Shown here in pieces: positions 54,114-63,500 of a DNA stretch of 64,000 nucleotides; position 1 is the stretch's first letter, and every line of letters begins with the position of its first letter. Below the pieces are notes generated by a model that was given only the letters and a program-made list of their open reading frames with translations, was not told the DNA's origin and searched no databases. The translations under genes were made by a program, and so were the position numbers. The stretch covers positions 50,834-114,833 of the forward strand of contig JAUIAB010000008.1 of NCBI GenBank assembly GCA_030425505.1. Reading direction: 5' to 3'. This DNA comes from Bacteroidia bacterium (GTDB lineage: Bacteria; Bacteroidota; Bacteroidia; Cytophagales; Flammeovirgaceae).

Positions 54114-56777
54114 ATGAAAAGGCTATTATTTCTTATTACACTTTTAGCTTCTTTCAACTTATCAGCTCAGAAAGTTAAAATAAATGGGTATGTTAAAGAT
54201 TCTCTAAATACGCCTCTCTCCTATGCAAATGTGATGGCGATAGATACTACTTCTAAGTCTATCCCCGCTTTTTGTGTCACCAACGATGAGGGCTTTTTTT
54301 CTTTGGCAATAAATGGAAAGATTTCTCATAAATTGACTGCGAGCTTCATCGGGTATAAAACATTTGAAAAAATTCTTACTCAAGAAGATATAACCAACTC
54401 TCCCCTATCTATAAAACTCAAAAATGACGCTACACTCCTCGATGCAGTTGAAATAGTCCACGAGCTCCCCGTAACGATCAATGGAGATACTATAACCTAT
54501 AAAACAGAACAGTTTACCCAAGGTAATGAAAGAAAACTAGAAGATGTCTTAGAAGATCTTCCTGGCTTTGAAGTGGACGATGATGGAGAGGTGAAAGTAC
54601 AAGGTAAAAAAGTAAACAAATTAACGGTTGACGGAAAAAAATTTTTTGATGGAGACACTAAGCTTGCTGTTCAAAACCTTCCAGCTAATGTTGTAGATAA
54701 AGTGCAGTTACTCCAAAACTATAACGAAATTTCCCCTCTAAGCTCTGTTAATAATTCCAATGACCTTGCCCTAAATATTCAGCTAAAAGAAGATAAAAAA
54801 AATATCGTTTTTGGTGATGTAACTGCTGGTGGAGGACTAGAAGATAGATACTTAGCGCATGCAAATAATTTTTATTATGCCCCTAAAACAAGCATTAATT
54901 TCATTGGTAATTTAAATAATATTGGCAATCAACCATTTACATTTCATGATTATATCATGTTTAATGGTGGTATTTCTAGCTTAATAGACCAGTCAGGCTC
55001 AGGGGTTGAACTTGATGCCAATGAGTTAGGATTTCCTGTAGGAGATAAGTTAAGTGCTATGAGCTTAAATAGTAAGCTGGCTGCTCTCAGCGCCAATTTT
55101 AATCCTAACAAAAAAATTAATTTTAATGTATTTAGTATTGTTTCAGAAACAGATAATAAGACAAAATCTATATCCTCTAGAAATTATATCAACAATACGC
55201 AGGATAGAGAAAATAACGACAGAAAATCTGAGGCAAAAAGTTCTTCTCGGTTAGTTAATTTTTCAAGTGTTTATTCTCCCAATCGAAATTTACATATATC
55301 CTATCATGCTTTTGGGAAAGTTATTAATAGAGATATTGAAAATAACATGACTTCTAGTACCGTACAGAATCAAGCAGATTTCTTAGAGGCTAAACGGAAT
55401 ACGTCATTTGATGTTACGCAACAATTAAGGTCTTTTTACTCTAATAATGATAAAAATATTTTCTCTGCTGAAATTTCTTATCAATATAAACATCTAAAAA
55501 ACCCTTATAATATCTTATCCTCGCAAAAGATTTTCCCAGCCACTATAACTCAAGAAAATCAAGATCGGTACAGCTTACATCAGGATAAGGACATTGCCAC
55601 TAATAAGCAAGAAAGTAAGTTTAGTTATTACAGAGTGATCAACAGAACCAATCACTTTATATTCTCTGCTGGAAACTCTACTACATGGCAAAATTTAAGG
55701 TCAAGCTTAAAAGCCGAGCAAGACGACGTTATTCCAGAAGAAAGTTTAGCTTTTCAAAATAGTATTAGCAATAGAATAATTGACTCTTTTCTAGGCTTGT
55801 CGTATAAGATTAAGATTTCTTCTTTAACCATTCAACCAAGTGCTTATTTTCACTTATTTGATACTTTTTTAGATCAGGAAAATAGTGATTTGAAATTCAG
55901 CAAAAAGCTCTTATTACCAAGTCTATTCTTAAAATATGATTTTAGGAGTACCCACAATTTGACCATGAGGTATGCTTTAAAAAATCAGTTTTTTGATATC
56001 CAAAATACAAATGATGCTTTCGTTTTAACCAGTTATAACAACTTATTTGAAGGAAGAAATGATTTAGAAAATAGTATTTACCATGATATCAATATTGACT
56101 ATTCTAATTTTATCGCATACAATAGTCTAACTATCAATGGAAATTTCAGTTATCAGAAAAAATACAGTGACCTTTCTAACAAGGTAGAGTTTGCTGGTAT
56201 TGAAACAAGTAGTAGTGTTGTTAATTCTCCCTTACCAAATGAAAATTTAAATGGGTATTTTCGATTAGAAAAGAGCTATAAACCCATCACTATAACTGTT
56301 TCCGCGTCAAGCAATAGATCTATACAATACAATTATATTGAAGACAGACTGGTTAAAAACACCAATTTTAGTTTTAATCACTCTACTTCTATAGAGTATA
56401 AGCCTTCCAATCTTTTTGAAACAGAAATTGGCTTGGAAAAAACCTATGATAAATACCAATCTGGTTTAACGAATAGTTTCTTTACTACCACTACTCCTTT
56501 TGCTAATGCAAAGCTCACCTTAAAAAATATCAAATTAGATGTAGACTATGAGCTATTCCAATACAAAAATGGGGATACCAAAAACTTTTATGATATTCTA
56601 GATTTTTCAATCCGCTATCAAAAAGAAAAAAGCCCCTGGGAGTTTGCAATTGCAGGACTAAATATTTTGAATAATTCTTCTGTGAGAAGAAATTCTTTCG
56701 ATGCTAATTTTATTAGCACCTATGAGTATTTCATTCAAAAAAGATACGTTACTTTCAGTATCCAGTATGAACTGTAA
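54114..56777 (+). CDS. Outer-membrane beta-barrel protein of the OMP_b-brl_3 type with regulatory domain
   Basis: 887 residues. Signal peptide (MKRLLFLITLLASFNLSAQ); a carboxypeptidase-regulatory-like domain (INGYVKDSLNTPLSYANVMA, about 22-100); a plug-like region with LPVTINGDTITYKTEQF and KLTVDGKKFFDGDTKLAVQN; and a long barrel ending in ...RYVTFSIQYEL. It belongs to the TonB-like family without a full canonical receptor profile. It is co-transcribed with the GLPGLI gene. The substrate could be a metal or peptide; unknown. Confidence 0.85.
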   Translation: MKRLLFLITLLASFNLSAQKVKINGYVKDSLNTPLSYANVMAIDTTSKSIPAFCVTNDEGFFSLAINGKISHKLTASFIGYKTFEKILTQEDITNSPLSIKLKNDATLLDAVEIVHELPVTINGDTITYKTEQFTQGNERKLEDVLEDLPGFEVDDDGEVKVQGKKVNKLTVDGKKFFDGDTKLAVQNLPANVVDKVQLLQNYNEISPLSSVNNSNDLALNIQLKEDKKNIVFGDVTAGGGLEDRYLAHANNFYYAPKTSINFIGNLNNIGNQPFTFHDYIMFNGGISSLIDQSGSGVELDANELGFPVGDKLSAMSLNSKLAALSANFNPNKKINFNVFSIVSETDNKTKSISSRNYINNTQDRENNDRKSEAKSSSRLVNFSSVYSPNRNLHISYHAFGKVINRDIENNMTSSTVQNQADFLEAKRNTSFDVTQQLRSFYSNNDKNIFSAEISYQYKHLKNPYNILSSQKIFPATITQENQDRYSLHQDKDIATNKQESKFSYYRVINRTNHFIFSAGNSTTWQNLRSSLKAEQDDVIPEESLAFQNSISNRIIDSFLGLSYKIKISSLTIQPSAYFHLFDTFLDQENSDLKFSKKLLLPSLFLKYDFRSTHNLTMRYALKNQFFDIQNTNDAFVLTSYNNLFEGRNDLENSIYHDINIDYSNFIAYNSLTINGNFSYQKKYSDLSNKVEFAGIETSSSVVNSPLPNENLNGYFRLEKSYKPITITVSASSNRSIQYNYIEDRLVKNTNFSFNHSTSIEYKPSNLFETEIGLEKTYDKYQSGLTNSFFTTTTPFANAKLTLKNIKLDVDYELFQYKNGDTKNFYDILDFSIRYQKEKSPWEFAIAGLNILNNSSVRRNSFDANFISTYEYFIQKRYVTFSIQYEL

Positions 56778-56788
56778 GCAAACTGAAG

Positions 56789-57052
56789 CTAGTTCATAGA
56801 AACGGCTTCTTTCAATTTCTTGAGAAGTGTCTTTTTAGTTTTTATTCTTACTAAAGCTTTAGAGAGCTTCTCATCTTCATAGACTCCAGATACCCAACTC
56901 GAAAAGTCTTTTCTATCGGTGTGGAAACGAAGTGCATCATCGGATATTTCGTTGTTTTCTAGTGCTTTGATCAAATGGTCTATTGATTGTATCGCAGGAC
57001 CATTGTTAACATAGAATTGCTTTTCAGAAGGGAGTATTTCAACAAAGTTCAT
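56789..57052 (-). CDS. Small DUF5752-like protein
   Basis: 87 residues, soluble. The pattern GPAIQSIDHLIKALENNEISDDALRFHTDRKDFSSWVSG, then D.KL...L..I, recalls DUF5752-like proteins in which a helix-turn segment is followed by RxDFxxWV. Function unknown. It lies 11 bp from the convergent barrel gene. Confidence 0.5.
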   Translation of the reverse strand: MNFVEILPSEKQFYVNNGPAIQSIDHLIKALENNEISDDALRFHTDRKDFSSWVSGVYEDEKLSKALVRIKTKKTLLKKLKEAVSMN

Positions 57053-57185
57053 TGTATTATCTGTTTATACCATCAAAATTATATAGAATCTGTTAATTTT
57101 TTCTCAAAAAAGATCTAAGCAATACGGACGATTACTAATCTGTTTCATTTTAACCTCATGATCAAAAATCGAAATTCTGTTATGT

Positions 57186-57212
57186 AGACCCCAAAATAAA
57201 TTCGGGATGACA
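57186..57212. repeat. REP-like partial palindrome in the gap before fabI's 3' end
   Basis: CCCC-AAAATAAATT-CGGG resembles the CCC...TTC(A)GGG intergenic repeats seen in Bacteroidota. The 230-bp gap 57053-57282 also holds GATCC...GGGATC (57265-57285). Only one copy was recognised in the window, so its repetitive nature is a guess. Confidence 0.3.
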
Positions 57213-57282
57213 ATTCAGAGGAAACCCAAATGCAGAGCTTCAAAGAATTCTTTTCGATTAGCAGATCCTATAAAAAAAGGGA

Positions 57283-58092
57283 TCAGGAAATTTTATCAAT
57301 AATTGCCTGAGAAATACCCGTTGTTGAAAAGCCTCCATCATGGAAGAGGTTTTGCATGGTCACCTTCCTTGTTAGGTCAGAAAATAAGGTAATTACGTAG
57401 TCTGCACATTCTTCTGAAGTAGCATTACCCAAAGGGGAAAGCATATTAGCATAGTCTAGAAATACATCAAAACCAGGGACGCCTTTACCTGCCGTAGTCA
57501 TTGTAGGAGATTGAGATACCGTATTTACTCTTACTTTTTTCAACTCGCCCAATCGCTGCCCATAGCTTCTAGCAATGGACTCCAATAGTGCCTTTGCCTG
57601 AGCCATATCGCTATAGTCTGGGTAGCTTCTTTGTGCTGCTATATACGACAACCCTACAATTGATCCCCACTCATTGAAAATATCCAACTTCTCTCCTACC
57701 TGCATCATTTTGTGGAAAGAAAGAGCCGATACATCGTAGGTTTTCAATGCCCAGTCATAGTTCAAATCTCCATAGTCTTTCTTCTTACGCACATTAGGGC
57801 TCATCCCTATAGAGTGTAAAAGAAAATCTATTTTTCCTCCCAGCTTGTCACTAGATTCCTCATATAACTTTTGAATATCTTCTAAAGAGGTCGCATCTGC
57901 TGCTATTATTTCTGCATTGCAGTGATCTGCTAACTCATTTATCTTACCCATACGCATAGCAATAGGCGCATTGCTCAATATAAAAGTTGCGCCCTGCTCT
58001 TTTGCCTTTAAGGCTACCTGCCAAGCTATAGAGCTTTCATCCAATGCTCCTGTTATTATTCCTCTTTTTCCATCTAATAGATTATTTGACAT
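57283..58092 (-). CDS. fabI: Enoyl-ACP reductase (FabI)
   Basis: 269 residues, SDR fold. N-terminal GIITGALDESSIAWQVA (NAD-binding, FabI-type), SIGMSPNVR after strand 4, and the catalytic Y-x6-K in YSDMAQAK, with the FabI-typical long substrate loop around MTTAGKGVPGFDVFL. It reduces enoyl-ACP in fatty-acid elongation. A TATATTTG -7-like element lies about 30 bp upstream of the ATG on the minus strand. Confidence 0.92.
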   Translation of the reverse strand: MSNNLLDGKRGIITGALDESSIAWQVALKAKEQGATFILSNAPIAMRMGKINELADHCNAEIIAADATSLEDIQKLYEESSDKLGGKIDFLLHSIGMSPNVRKKKDYGDLNYDWALKTYDVSALSFHKMMQVGEKLDIFNEWGSIVGLSYIAAQRSYPDYSDMAQAKALLESIARSYGQRLGELKKVRVNTVSQSPTMTTAGKGVPGFDVFLDYANMLSPLGNATSEECADYVITLFSDLTRKVTMQNLFHDGGFSTTGISQAIIDKIS

Positions 58093-58337
58093 AATTATGG
58101 TTCTTCTTTATTTAAAGATGAAGCAAATATAATCTGTCTGAGGGTAATTTCTATTTACATTGATAGAAGATTACTATCAGATAGATTTTATCATATAATC
58201 ACTCCCAATTATAAACTTGAGAGCTTTGCAAAATTCAATGAGATAATATTTTTGGTTTTTTTCTGCTGGTTTGTAGGGTCATTTGTTTTGTTGTTTATCA
58301 GGGAAATCGATTGAATTTCCTGATTTTCTCTTCCATT

Positions 58338-58793
58338 TCAGCTTTTTTGTATTGCATAGGACACAATTATCCCAGGAGCTCTCTTTAAGTTATATGCTAT
58401 TGCCTCCAATACATGCTGAACATGCGTCTTGGCAACACCCTTATACCTTGCTACCCCTGCCCTAAACCATTTCTTAATACCCCCAAAGGTTCTCTCCACC
58501 ACATAGCGCTTCTTTGCAATGAGTTTATTGAACATTGCCTCCCAACTAGTAAGAGGATGATTTCTATAGGCTCTATGCTGTAGCCTGTTCTTTAAATTTA
58601 GCTCTTCTAGTAAAGCATCATTATCTGGTACTTTGTAGCCCTTATCTGCATTGACCCCTTTCTCATAGCTATGAATAGCATCTACTTTTTTCAGTACAGA
58701 GTCAAGCCTCTTACTATCATGTACATTAGCTGTAGTAGTATACCGATAATACCATCCCCTGCTCCTTGGTAGAGACAGTACGCTTGTAACCAT
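58338..58793 (-). CDS. IS transposase, C-terminal half (second frame)
   Basis: 151 codons. In the frame after YTTTANVHDS it carries the second Asp (GVNADKGYK) and the final Glu (VVERTFGGIKKWFR) of the DDE triad. Its own apparent start within the overlap is not the true start. Together with the upstream frame it makes a normal ~380-residue IS5-like transposase. The shift needed is +1 (an extra base, or two missing) near 58740. Confidence 0.8.
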   Translation of the reverse strand: MVTSVLSLPRSRGWYYRYTTTANVHDSKRLDSVLKKVDAIHSYEKGVNADKGYKVPDNDALLEELNLKNRLQHRAYRNHPLTSWEAMFNKLIAKKRYVVERTFGGIKKWFRAGVARYKGVAKTHVQHVLEAIAYNLKRAPGIIVSYAIQKS

Positions 58794-59427
58794 AGTAACA
58801 CTTCTTTCCTTTCTTCAGCCATCTACCCTCACTATCTGCACAAGGTTGCTCTAGTTTAACTATTGTCTGGCTAGACTCTTCTTTTGCCTTCTCTTCCTCT
58901 GGTCTATCCTCTTCTTTCCTATCTTCTGCTATCTGATAGGTAACCTTGCCCTTTGGCTTGAAGAAACTCTCTGTTATACTAGCATCTACCTGTACACTGC
59001 CCTTCTGGATAATGATATTCTTCTCTTTCAGTTGTTTGTTAAACTTCTTTAGTATCCTATCCATTGCGCCCTTTGCTGTAAGCTCTGTCCTAAACCTACT
59101 TAGGGTACTATGATCGGGAGTAGTATCTTCTATCTGTAGACCACAGAAATGCATTGCCGATAGACTATCTTTGACCATATCCTCTACTCTTTCATCAGAA
59201 AGACTATACCAGGTTTGTAGTAGCAGCATCTTGAACAGTAGTAAAGGGCTATAGGATGGTCTGCCTGCTGCATCTACTACAGAGCGTTTGCATATTTTGC
59301 ACAGTTCTTTCTCTATAGGTTTCCAGTCTACGATTATTTCTATTTTTTGTAAGAAGTCGTTTTTCTTTATGCGTGAAAGAACATAGTTACCAGCAAAGCT
59401 CATGGGTGTAGGGGTTTTAATAGACAT
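58726..59427 (-). CDS. IS transposase, N-terminal half
   Basis: Starts at the ATG 59427 with a purine-rich GAGGTG site just before. The N-terminal helical domain (SYSPLLLFKMLLLQTWYSLS, DHSTLSRFRTEL) is of the IS5-like/DUF772 kind and the first catalytic Asp is in VQVDASITESF. A K/E-rich linker follows. The frame stops at 58726 after YYYS, where the sense sequence continues in the other frame. Confidence 0.82.
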   Translation of the reverse strand: MSIKTPTPMSFAGNYVLSRIKKNDFLQKIEIIVDWKPIEKELCKICKRSVVDAAGRPSYSPLLLFKMLLLQTWYSLSDERVEDMVKDSLSAMHFCGLQIEDTTPDHSTLSRFRTELTAKGAMDRILKKFNKQLKEKNIIIQKGSVQVDASITESFFKPKGKVTYQIAEDRKEEDRPEEEKAKEESSQTIVKLEQPCADSEGRWLKKGKKCYYGYKRTVSTKEQGMVLSVYYYS

Positions 59428-59535
59428 AATCACCTCTAATTTACTGCTTTTATACTACACAATCAATTGATAATCAAATAAATAACACCTTTTTTTACGC
59501 CTTTTTGCCGTGCAAAGGTCTCAAAAGGTACTTTT

Positions 59536-59673
59536 TTGATAAAAATAATACTTAAGATCTTGGTTGTGATTATTCTTATGGTATTATCTATAGGCTATTT
59601 TTTGTTTTGGAGAAAGTTGTACAGCATACAAATAATGGGGGTTTTTCATAGTGTTAGTGCTCGTTTTCATTGA
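59536..59673 (+). other. Short membrane-peptide frame at the island edge (relic)
   Basis: A 45-codon frame (TTG start) next to the IS end codes one hydrophobic helix (ILKILVVIILMVLSIGYFLF) and then stops. It may be the N-terminus of a deleted gene. The stretch 59674-59846 shows no gene. Confidence 0.2.
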
Positions 59674-59846
59674 TTTCATTACAGGTGATGACTTTTATAT
59701 TACTCAGAGTTTTATAACTCAACATGAGATATTTGCAACAAACGGATTTAATGATGTAATGCTTATTTCTCTCAAGGTCTTGACCTTTGTAAGAAGGAAA
59801 GAACCACCCAAGTGAGGTGATTCTTCAGAAACATAAATTGTATAAA

Positions 59847-59966
59847 ATGTCAAAAGGTAAAGAAGGAAAACTCAAATCGGGTAAAAAAGTAGCAGTCAAA
59901 AACCTAAAGGAAAAGAGAGCTGACAAAGTAGCTAAACGAGCAGAAAAAAAGAAACTGGCAACCTAA
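59847..59966 (+). CDS. Very small lysine-rich protein
   Basis: 39 residues: ATG at 59847, stop TAA at 59964. MSKGKEGKLKSGKKVAVKNL followed by another 19 mostly basic residues, over one third Lys. Small proteins of this kind (MSKG.. with K-rich tail) recur in Bacteroidota next to stress genes; function unknown. Confidence 0.5.
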   Translation: MSKGKEGKLKSGKKVAVKNLKEKRADKVAKRAEKKKLAT

Positions 59967-60228
59967 CCATCTCTGCTCATGATATGGGAGAAATTTTGAT
60001 AGCAAAGGTTTTAATTCATATGACAAACTAATTCAAATCATAGATGAGAAGCCGCAGAGGTGGTCATTGATAATAAGATAATAGAGTCCGCTTAAAAGCA
60101 GCAGGATAAACCTAGCTAATCCCAGCTCATTCTCTAAATACAATTAGAGCAAACCAACGGTTTAAAATATTATCTCCGTTATCAAAAGTGGATACGAAGA
60201 AGTTAATATTTTATAATAGTTTAAGGTA

Positions 60229-60440
60229 ATGCAAGAAGAATAGACTGGTATATACGCCCTGGAGAAATTGTGTTTTCTAAAGCAAACCCTGAAGTTAAAT
60301 TAAGGATTAGACGATACATAAGCAAAATTTATTACTGCAAATACAAATACGTTGAAGACCCTGATCATAAGGAACTAGTACTGTTTGAAAAGGAGATAGT
60401 AGATAAAGAAGAACACAAATATTGTACTAAATGCAGATGA
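60229..60440 (+). pseudogene. Decayed small conserved protein
   Basis: The frame from 60241 reads DWYIRPGEIVFSKANPEVKL, then IRRYISKIYYCKYKYVEDPD, EELVLFEKEIV-like segments and a CTKC end, stopping at 60440. An ATG at 60229 is in a different frame and stops after four codons (ATG CAA GAA GAA TAG), so the start has been lost by an indel. The type, a ~60-residue protein with SKxxP..KLxxRRYI..IYYCK, resembles a conserved Bacteroidota family of unknown role. From here to 60611 only scraps of frames remain (for example 60500-60571). Confidence 0.45.
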
Positions 60441-60611
60441 TAAAATTGAGAAGCTTGTGAAAAATCCGGATCATGATAAAATGAGGGTTTCCTAACCTCA
60501 TGGATTCAGACTTTGAGTTACAAACTGGAGGTAAAGAAGACAAGGGTAGAGCTGGATTCACTTTTCGCTAATCTTCAGAAATACTGAAACTAATGACTAC
60601 CAATAGATTAA

Positions 60612-61514
60612 ATGATTATACATAGCAGAATACCTCTTGCCTACCTTTTTAATGAACTCAAATTACCCATAATTTTTGTCACACTCATCTCAATTATATC
60701 CGGAATTCTACCATTCTTTTTTCACTCCTTTCTATCAGATATTCCCATTAGTATAGCCTCTACTCTCGGTGTAGCCATTTCTATTTTGCTCTCATACAAG
60801 ATCAATCAATCCTATGAAAGATGGTGGGAGGCAAGAAAGCTATGGGGTGAAATTGTGAATGATTCCAGAACCCTTGTGTTTCAATTGCAGATGTATATTA
60901 ATGCAGAAAACCCACTCATCGCAACTATCTGTAATCGTAACATTGCCTGGTGTTATAGCCTTGGTCATACACTTAGGCAACAGGATGCTACAGAGGTAAT
61001 TAAGGAATGGCTTTCTGAAAAAGATGCTGACTTGTTGAAGAAGGGTAATGTGAGCGTACCTGTTGGTATTTTATCATTGCAGATCCAGTCGTTAAAAAAA
61101 TTACATGATAAGAATGAGTTAGATAAATTTTCGCAAATAGAAATAGAAAAAACAATCACAAGGCTCACAGCATCTATGGGAAAGTGTGAACGGATTAAGA
61201 AAACAGTTTTCCCTCCGATATACAGATACGGTCTTCATGGGTCTATTTACCTATTCGTCATATTCCTATCTCTTTCGGTAACTTTCAAATTACAGCATTT
61301 TGTACTTGAGTTTATGATACTTGTTATTGTTTCTATGGTATTTTTCTTCCTTGAAAAGGCAGCCTATAGGATGCAGGATCCTTTTGAAAATCTCCCCACT
61401 GACACTCCGGTAACATCAATTGCTGAAAAAATTAAACAGGACACGCTAGCATTGCTGGCGATTGATGATGTATCAACACCCATTAGATCACAATCCAAAT
61501 TCTATGAGTTGTAG
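60612..61514 (+). CDS. Bestrophin-family (UPF0187) ion channel
   Basis: 300 residues. The bestrophin core is GVAISILLSYKINQSYERWWEARKLWGEIVNDSR (about 50-85), with hydrophobic segments before and two spans near 205-245; a PFENLPTDTPVTSIA stretch matches the conserved C-terminal clasp (D.PFENLP..TP). Bacterial bestrophins are pentameric anion or cation channels. It is the first of three genes on the plus strand inside the IS-flanked island. Confidence 0.87.
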   Translation: MIIHSRIPLAYLFNELKLPIIFVTLISIISGILPFFFHSFLSDIPISIASTLGVAISILLSYKINQSYERWWEARKLWGEIVNDSRTLVFQLQMYINAENPLIATICNRNIAWCYSLGHTLRQQDATEVIKEWLSEKDADLLKKGNVSVPVGILSLQIQSLKKLHDKNELDKFSQIEIEKTITRLTASMGKCERIKKTVFPPIYRYGLHGSIYLFVIFLSLSVTFKLQHFVLEFMILVIVSMVFFFLEKAAYRMQDPFENLPTDTPVTSIAEKIKQDTLALLAIDDVSTPIRSQSKFYEL

Positions 61515-61648
61515 ACTTATAATAATAACTATGTAAATTACCGCTTTAAACTTATTCAATAAACCAATTTCCCAACAAATTTTGATGCGAAACCGAAAAA
61601 ATTATAAGGTGATATTACCAATTAGAAAACTATTCTCTCATTAATTAT

Positions 61649-62656
61649 ATGGCTTTTATCGACAAAGTACTTAAAGAACCTTCCTATGGTTGGGCTGATA
61701 GTCAGGGTTATCTAATAATACCTACTAAAAAAGAACTTTTTGCAGAGTATAAAAATGGCTTAAGATTTTACGATAATAAGAAAACATGGATATCCTGCTT
61801 AAGTTGGGTCATGGTACTATCCATACTACCGCTTTTCATCTCTTTTTTGTGGTATCACTTATCTATCCTTTCGATCATTTTCTTTATCATTTACTCCATG
61901 ATAATCATGAGCACGCACGGAACAATTTGGCTGCATAGGTATTGTACGCATAAATCTTATAAATTTTCACATGCCATCTGGAGAATTATTACTCAAAATC
62001 TGGTGATCAAGACATTTCCTGAAGAAACTTATGTGATTTCTCACCATGTTCATCATGCTAAGTCTGACCAGCCTGGTGATCCATATAATTCTAAGGCAGG
62101 ACTCATGTATTGTTTGATGTCAGATGTCAATCATCAACGAATTGCCGAAGATTTAAATGAATCAGACTATAGACGGGCGTCAAATTACATGTCACATACT
62201 GGGGTGCATATAAATTCTTACAAGCAATACCAAAAATGGGGGTCAGTAGCTAGCCCGCTGTACACCGTGTTACTTTGGTTGAGCAACTGGACATTTTGGT
62301 ATATCGCTTTTTTTTTGATGGGTGGTCATGCTCTGGCCACAGCAGGTTTTAGTGCAGCTATGTTTTGGTTCGTATTGGTAAGAGCTTTTAATTATACCGG
62401 ACATGGTAAAGGAGAAGTAGCACATAAAGAAGGTATAGATTTTGACAGAAGTAATTTATCGATCAATCAAACGAGACCGGGCTGGTTTTCAGGAGAGTGG
62501 CACAACAATCATCACCTGTACCCTCATAGTGCCAGGTCAGGATTTTTACCCTATCAATTGGATCTTGCATGGGTTTATATTTATTGCCTGAGTAAAATGG
62601 GCATGGTTTCTTCATTCATAGATTCTAAACAAGATTTTTTAAAAAAACACACCTGA
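61649..62656 (+). CDS. Fatty acid desaturase (acyl-CoA/acyl-lipid type)
   Basis: 335 residues. Three histidine boxes: HGTIWLHRYCTH, HHVHHAKSDQPGDP and WHNNHHLYPHS. Four or more spans. They bind the di-iron centre and place it in the membrane desaturase family, introducing double bonds into acyl chains to keep membranes fluid. It lies 134 bp after the bestrophin gene and 30 bp before the NYN gene. Confidence 0.88.
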   Translation: MAFIDKVLKEPSYGWADSQGYLIIPTKKELFAEYKNGLRFYDNKKTWISCLSWVMVLSILPLFISFLWYHLSILSIIFFIIYSMIIMSTHGTIWLHRYCTHKSYKFSHAIWRIITQNLVIKTFPEETYVISHHVHHAKSDQPGDPYNSKAGLMYCLMSDVNHQRIAEDLNESDYRRASNYMSHTGVHINSYKQYQKWGSVASPLYTVLLWLSNWTFWYIAFFLMGGHALATAGFSAAMFWFVLVRAFNYTGHGKGEVAHKEGIDFDRSNLSINQTRPGWFSGEWHNNHHLYPHSARSGFLPYQLDLAWVYIYCLSKMGMVSSFIDSKQDFLKKHT

Positions 62657-62686
62657 CACAATCATTCATTGCAACGAAAAGAACAA

Positions 62687-63430
62687 ATGAGTCAAAATAT
62701 AAATATGGCAGTCCTGATAGACGGGGATAATATACCATCAGCCAATGTAAAAGAGATGATGGAAGAGATTGCCAAATATGGAAATCCAACTATCAAAAGA
62801 ATATACGGTGACTGGACACGCCCAGGGCTGAATAAATGGAAAAGTTTATTGTTGGAAAATGCCATCACTCCAGTTCAACAATACGGCTATACCACAGGCA
62901 AGAATGCAACCGACTCTGCCATGATCATCGATGCGATGGATATTCTTTATAGTAACAAAGTGAATGGTTTTTGCCTCGTATCAAGCGATAGCGATTTTAC
63001 GAAACTAGCCACAAGATTGAGAGAAGCTGGTATGGTGGTCATTGGAATTGGAGAGAAGAAAACACCCAACCCATTTATTGTAGCTTGTGACAAGTTCATT
63101 TATATCGAAATATTGAAAAACCGAAGTGAGGATAAAGTTGAGGCTGAAAAACAATCGAAAACGGATATTGATAAAGTTACCAAAAAGGAAATATCCTTGA
63201 TTGCAGCTTCAATAAATGATTTGTCTGATGAAGAAGGGTGGGCTTTTTTGGGTGATGTAGGCAGCCTCCTTCAGAAAAAACAACCCAATTTTGACTCTCG
63301 AAACTATGGCTTTGATAAGCTTACACCTTTGATCAAGTCCACTGGTAAATTTGATATTGAGCAAAGGGAAGGTTCAAAAAGTAAATATAAATTAATTTAT
63401 GTACGTAATAAAAAGGGTAATGTAGGGTGA
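62687..63430 (+). CDS. NYN-domain ribonuclease with OST-HTH/LOTUS C-terminus
   Basis: 247 residues from the ATG at 62687; the frame upstream to 62669 has a TTG only. The NYN (PIN-like) domain has Asp residues in AVLIDGDN, TDSAMIIDAMDIL and VSSDSDFTKLATRLREAG. The C-terminal ~75 residues (ISLIAASINDLSDEEGWAFL, RNYGFDKLTPLIKSTGKFD) form an OST-HTH/LOTUS domain. Such proteins are metal-dependent RNases of unclear bacterial role. Confidence 0.88.
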   Translation: MSQNINMAVLIDGDNIPSANVKEMMEEIAKYGNPTIKRIYGDWTRPGLNKWKSLLLENAITPVQQYGYTTGKNATDSAMIIDAMDILYSNKVNGFCLVSSDSDFTKLATRLREAGMVVIGIGEKKTPNPFIVACDKFIYIEILKNRSEDKVEAEKQSKTDIDKVTKKEISLIAASINDLSDEEGWAFLGDVGSLLQKKQPNFDSRNYGFDKLTPLIKSTGKFDIEQREGSKSKYKLIYVRNKKGNVG

Positions 63431-63473
63431 TATCTATTTACCTGCGCTTGGCATAGCACCGTGTGGAGTGGTG

Positions 63474-63490
63474 GTTTGGAATTTCCAAAC
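63474..63490. repeat. 8-bp hairpin after the NYN gene
   Basis: GTTTGGAA-T-TTCCAAAC is a perfect palindrome in the gap between the convergent NYN and RhuM-fragment genes; no T-run follows, so termination is unproven. Confidence 0.4.
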
Positions 63491-63500
63491 TACCAGTTTC

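Larger units (their letters stand above)
58217..59524 (-). mobile_element. IS5-like insertion sequence, copy 1
   Basis: About 1308 bp. Right end (5' of the transposase) TTGAGACCTTTGCACGGCAA; left end TTGAGAGCTTTGCAAAATTC, so the terminal repeats are imperfect over the outer 14 bp with one mismatch. It holds one transposase gene broken into two overlapping frames. No target-site duplication is visible: flanks ATAAAC and AAGGTA differ. The other copy at the right edge is inverted relative to this one. Confidence 0.88.

Noticed and set aside
58217..59524. Target-site duplication around IS copy 1
   Set aside because: Flanks ATAAAC and AAGGTA share no clear direct repeat; none is claimed.
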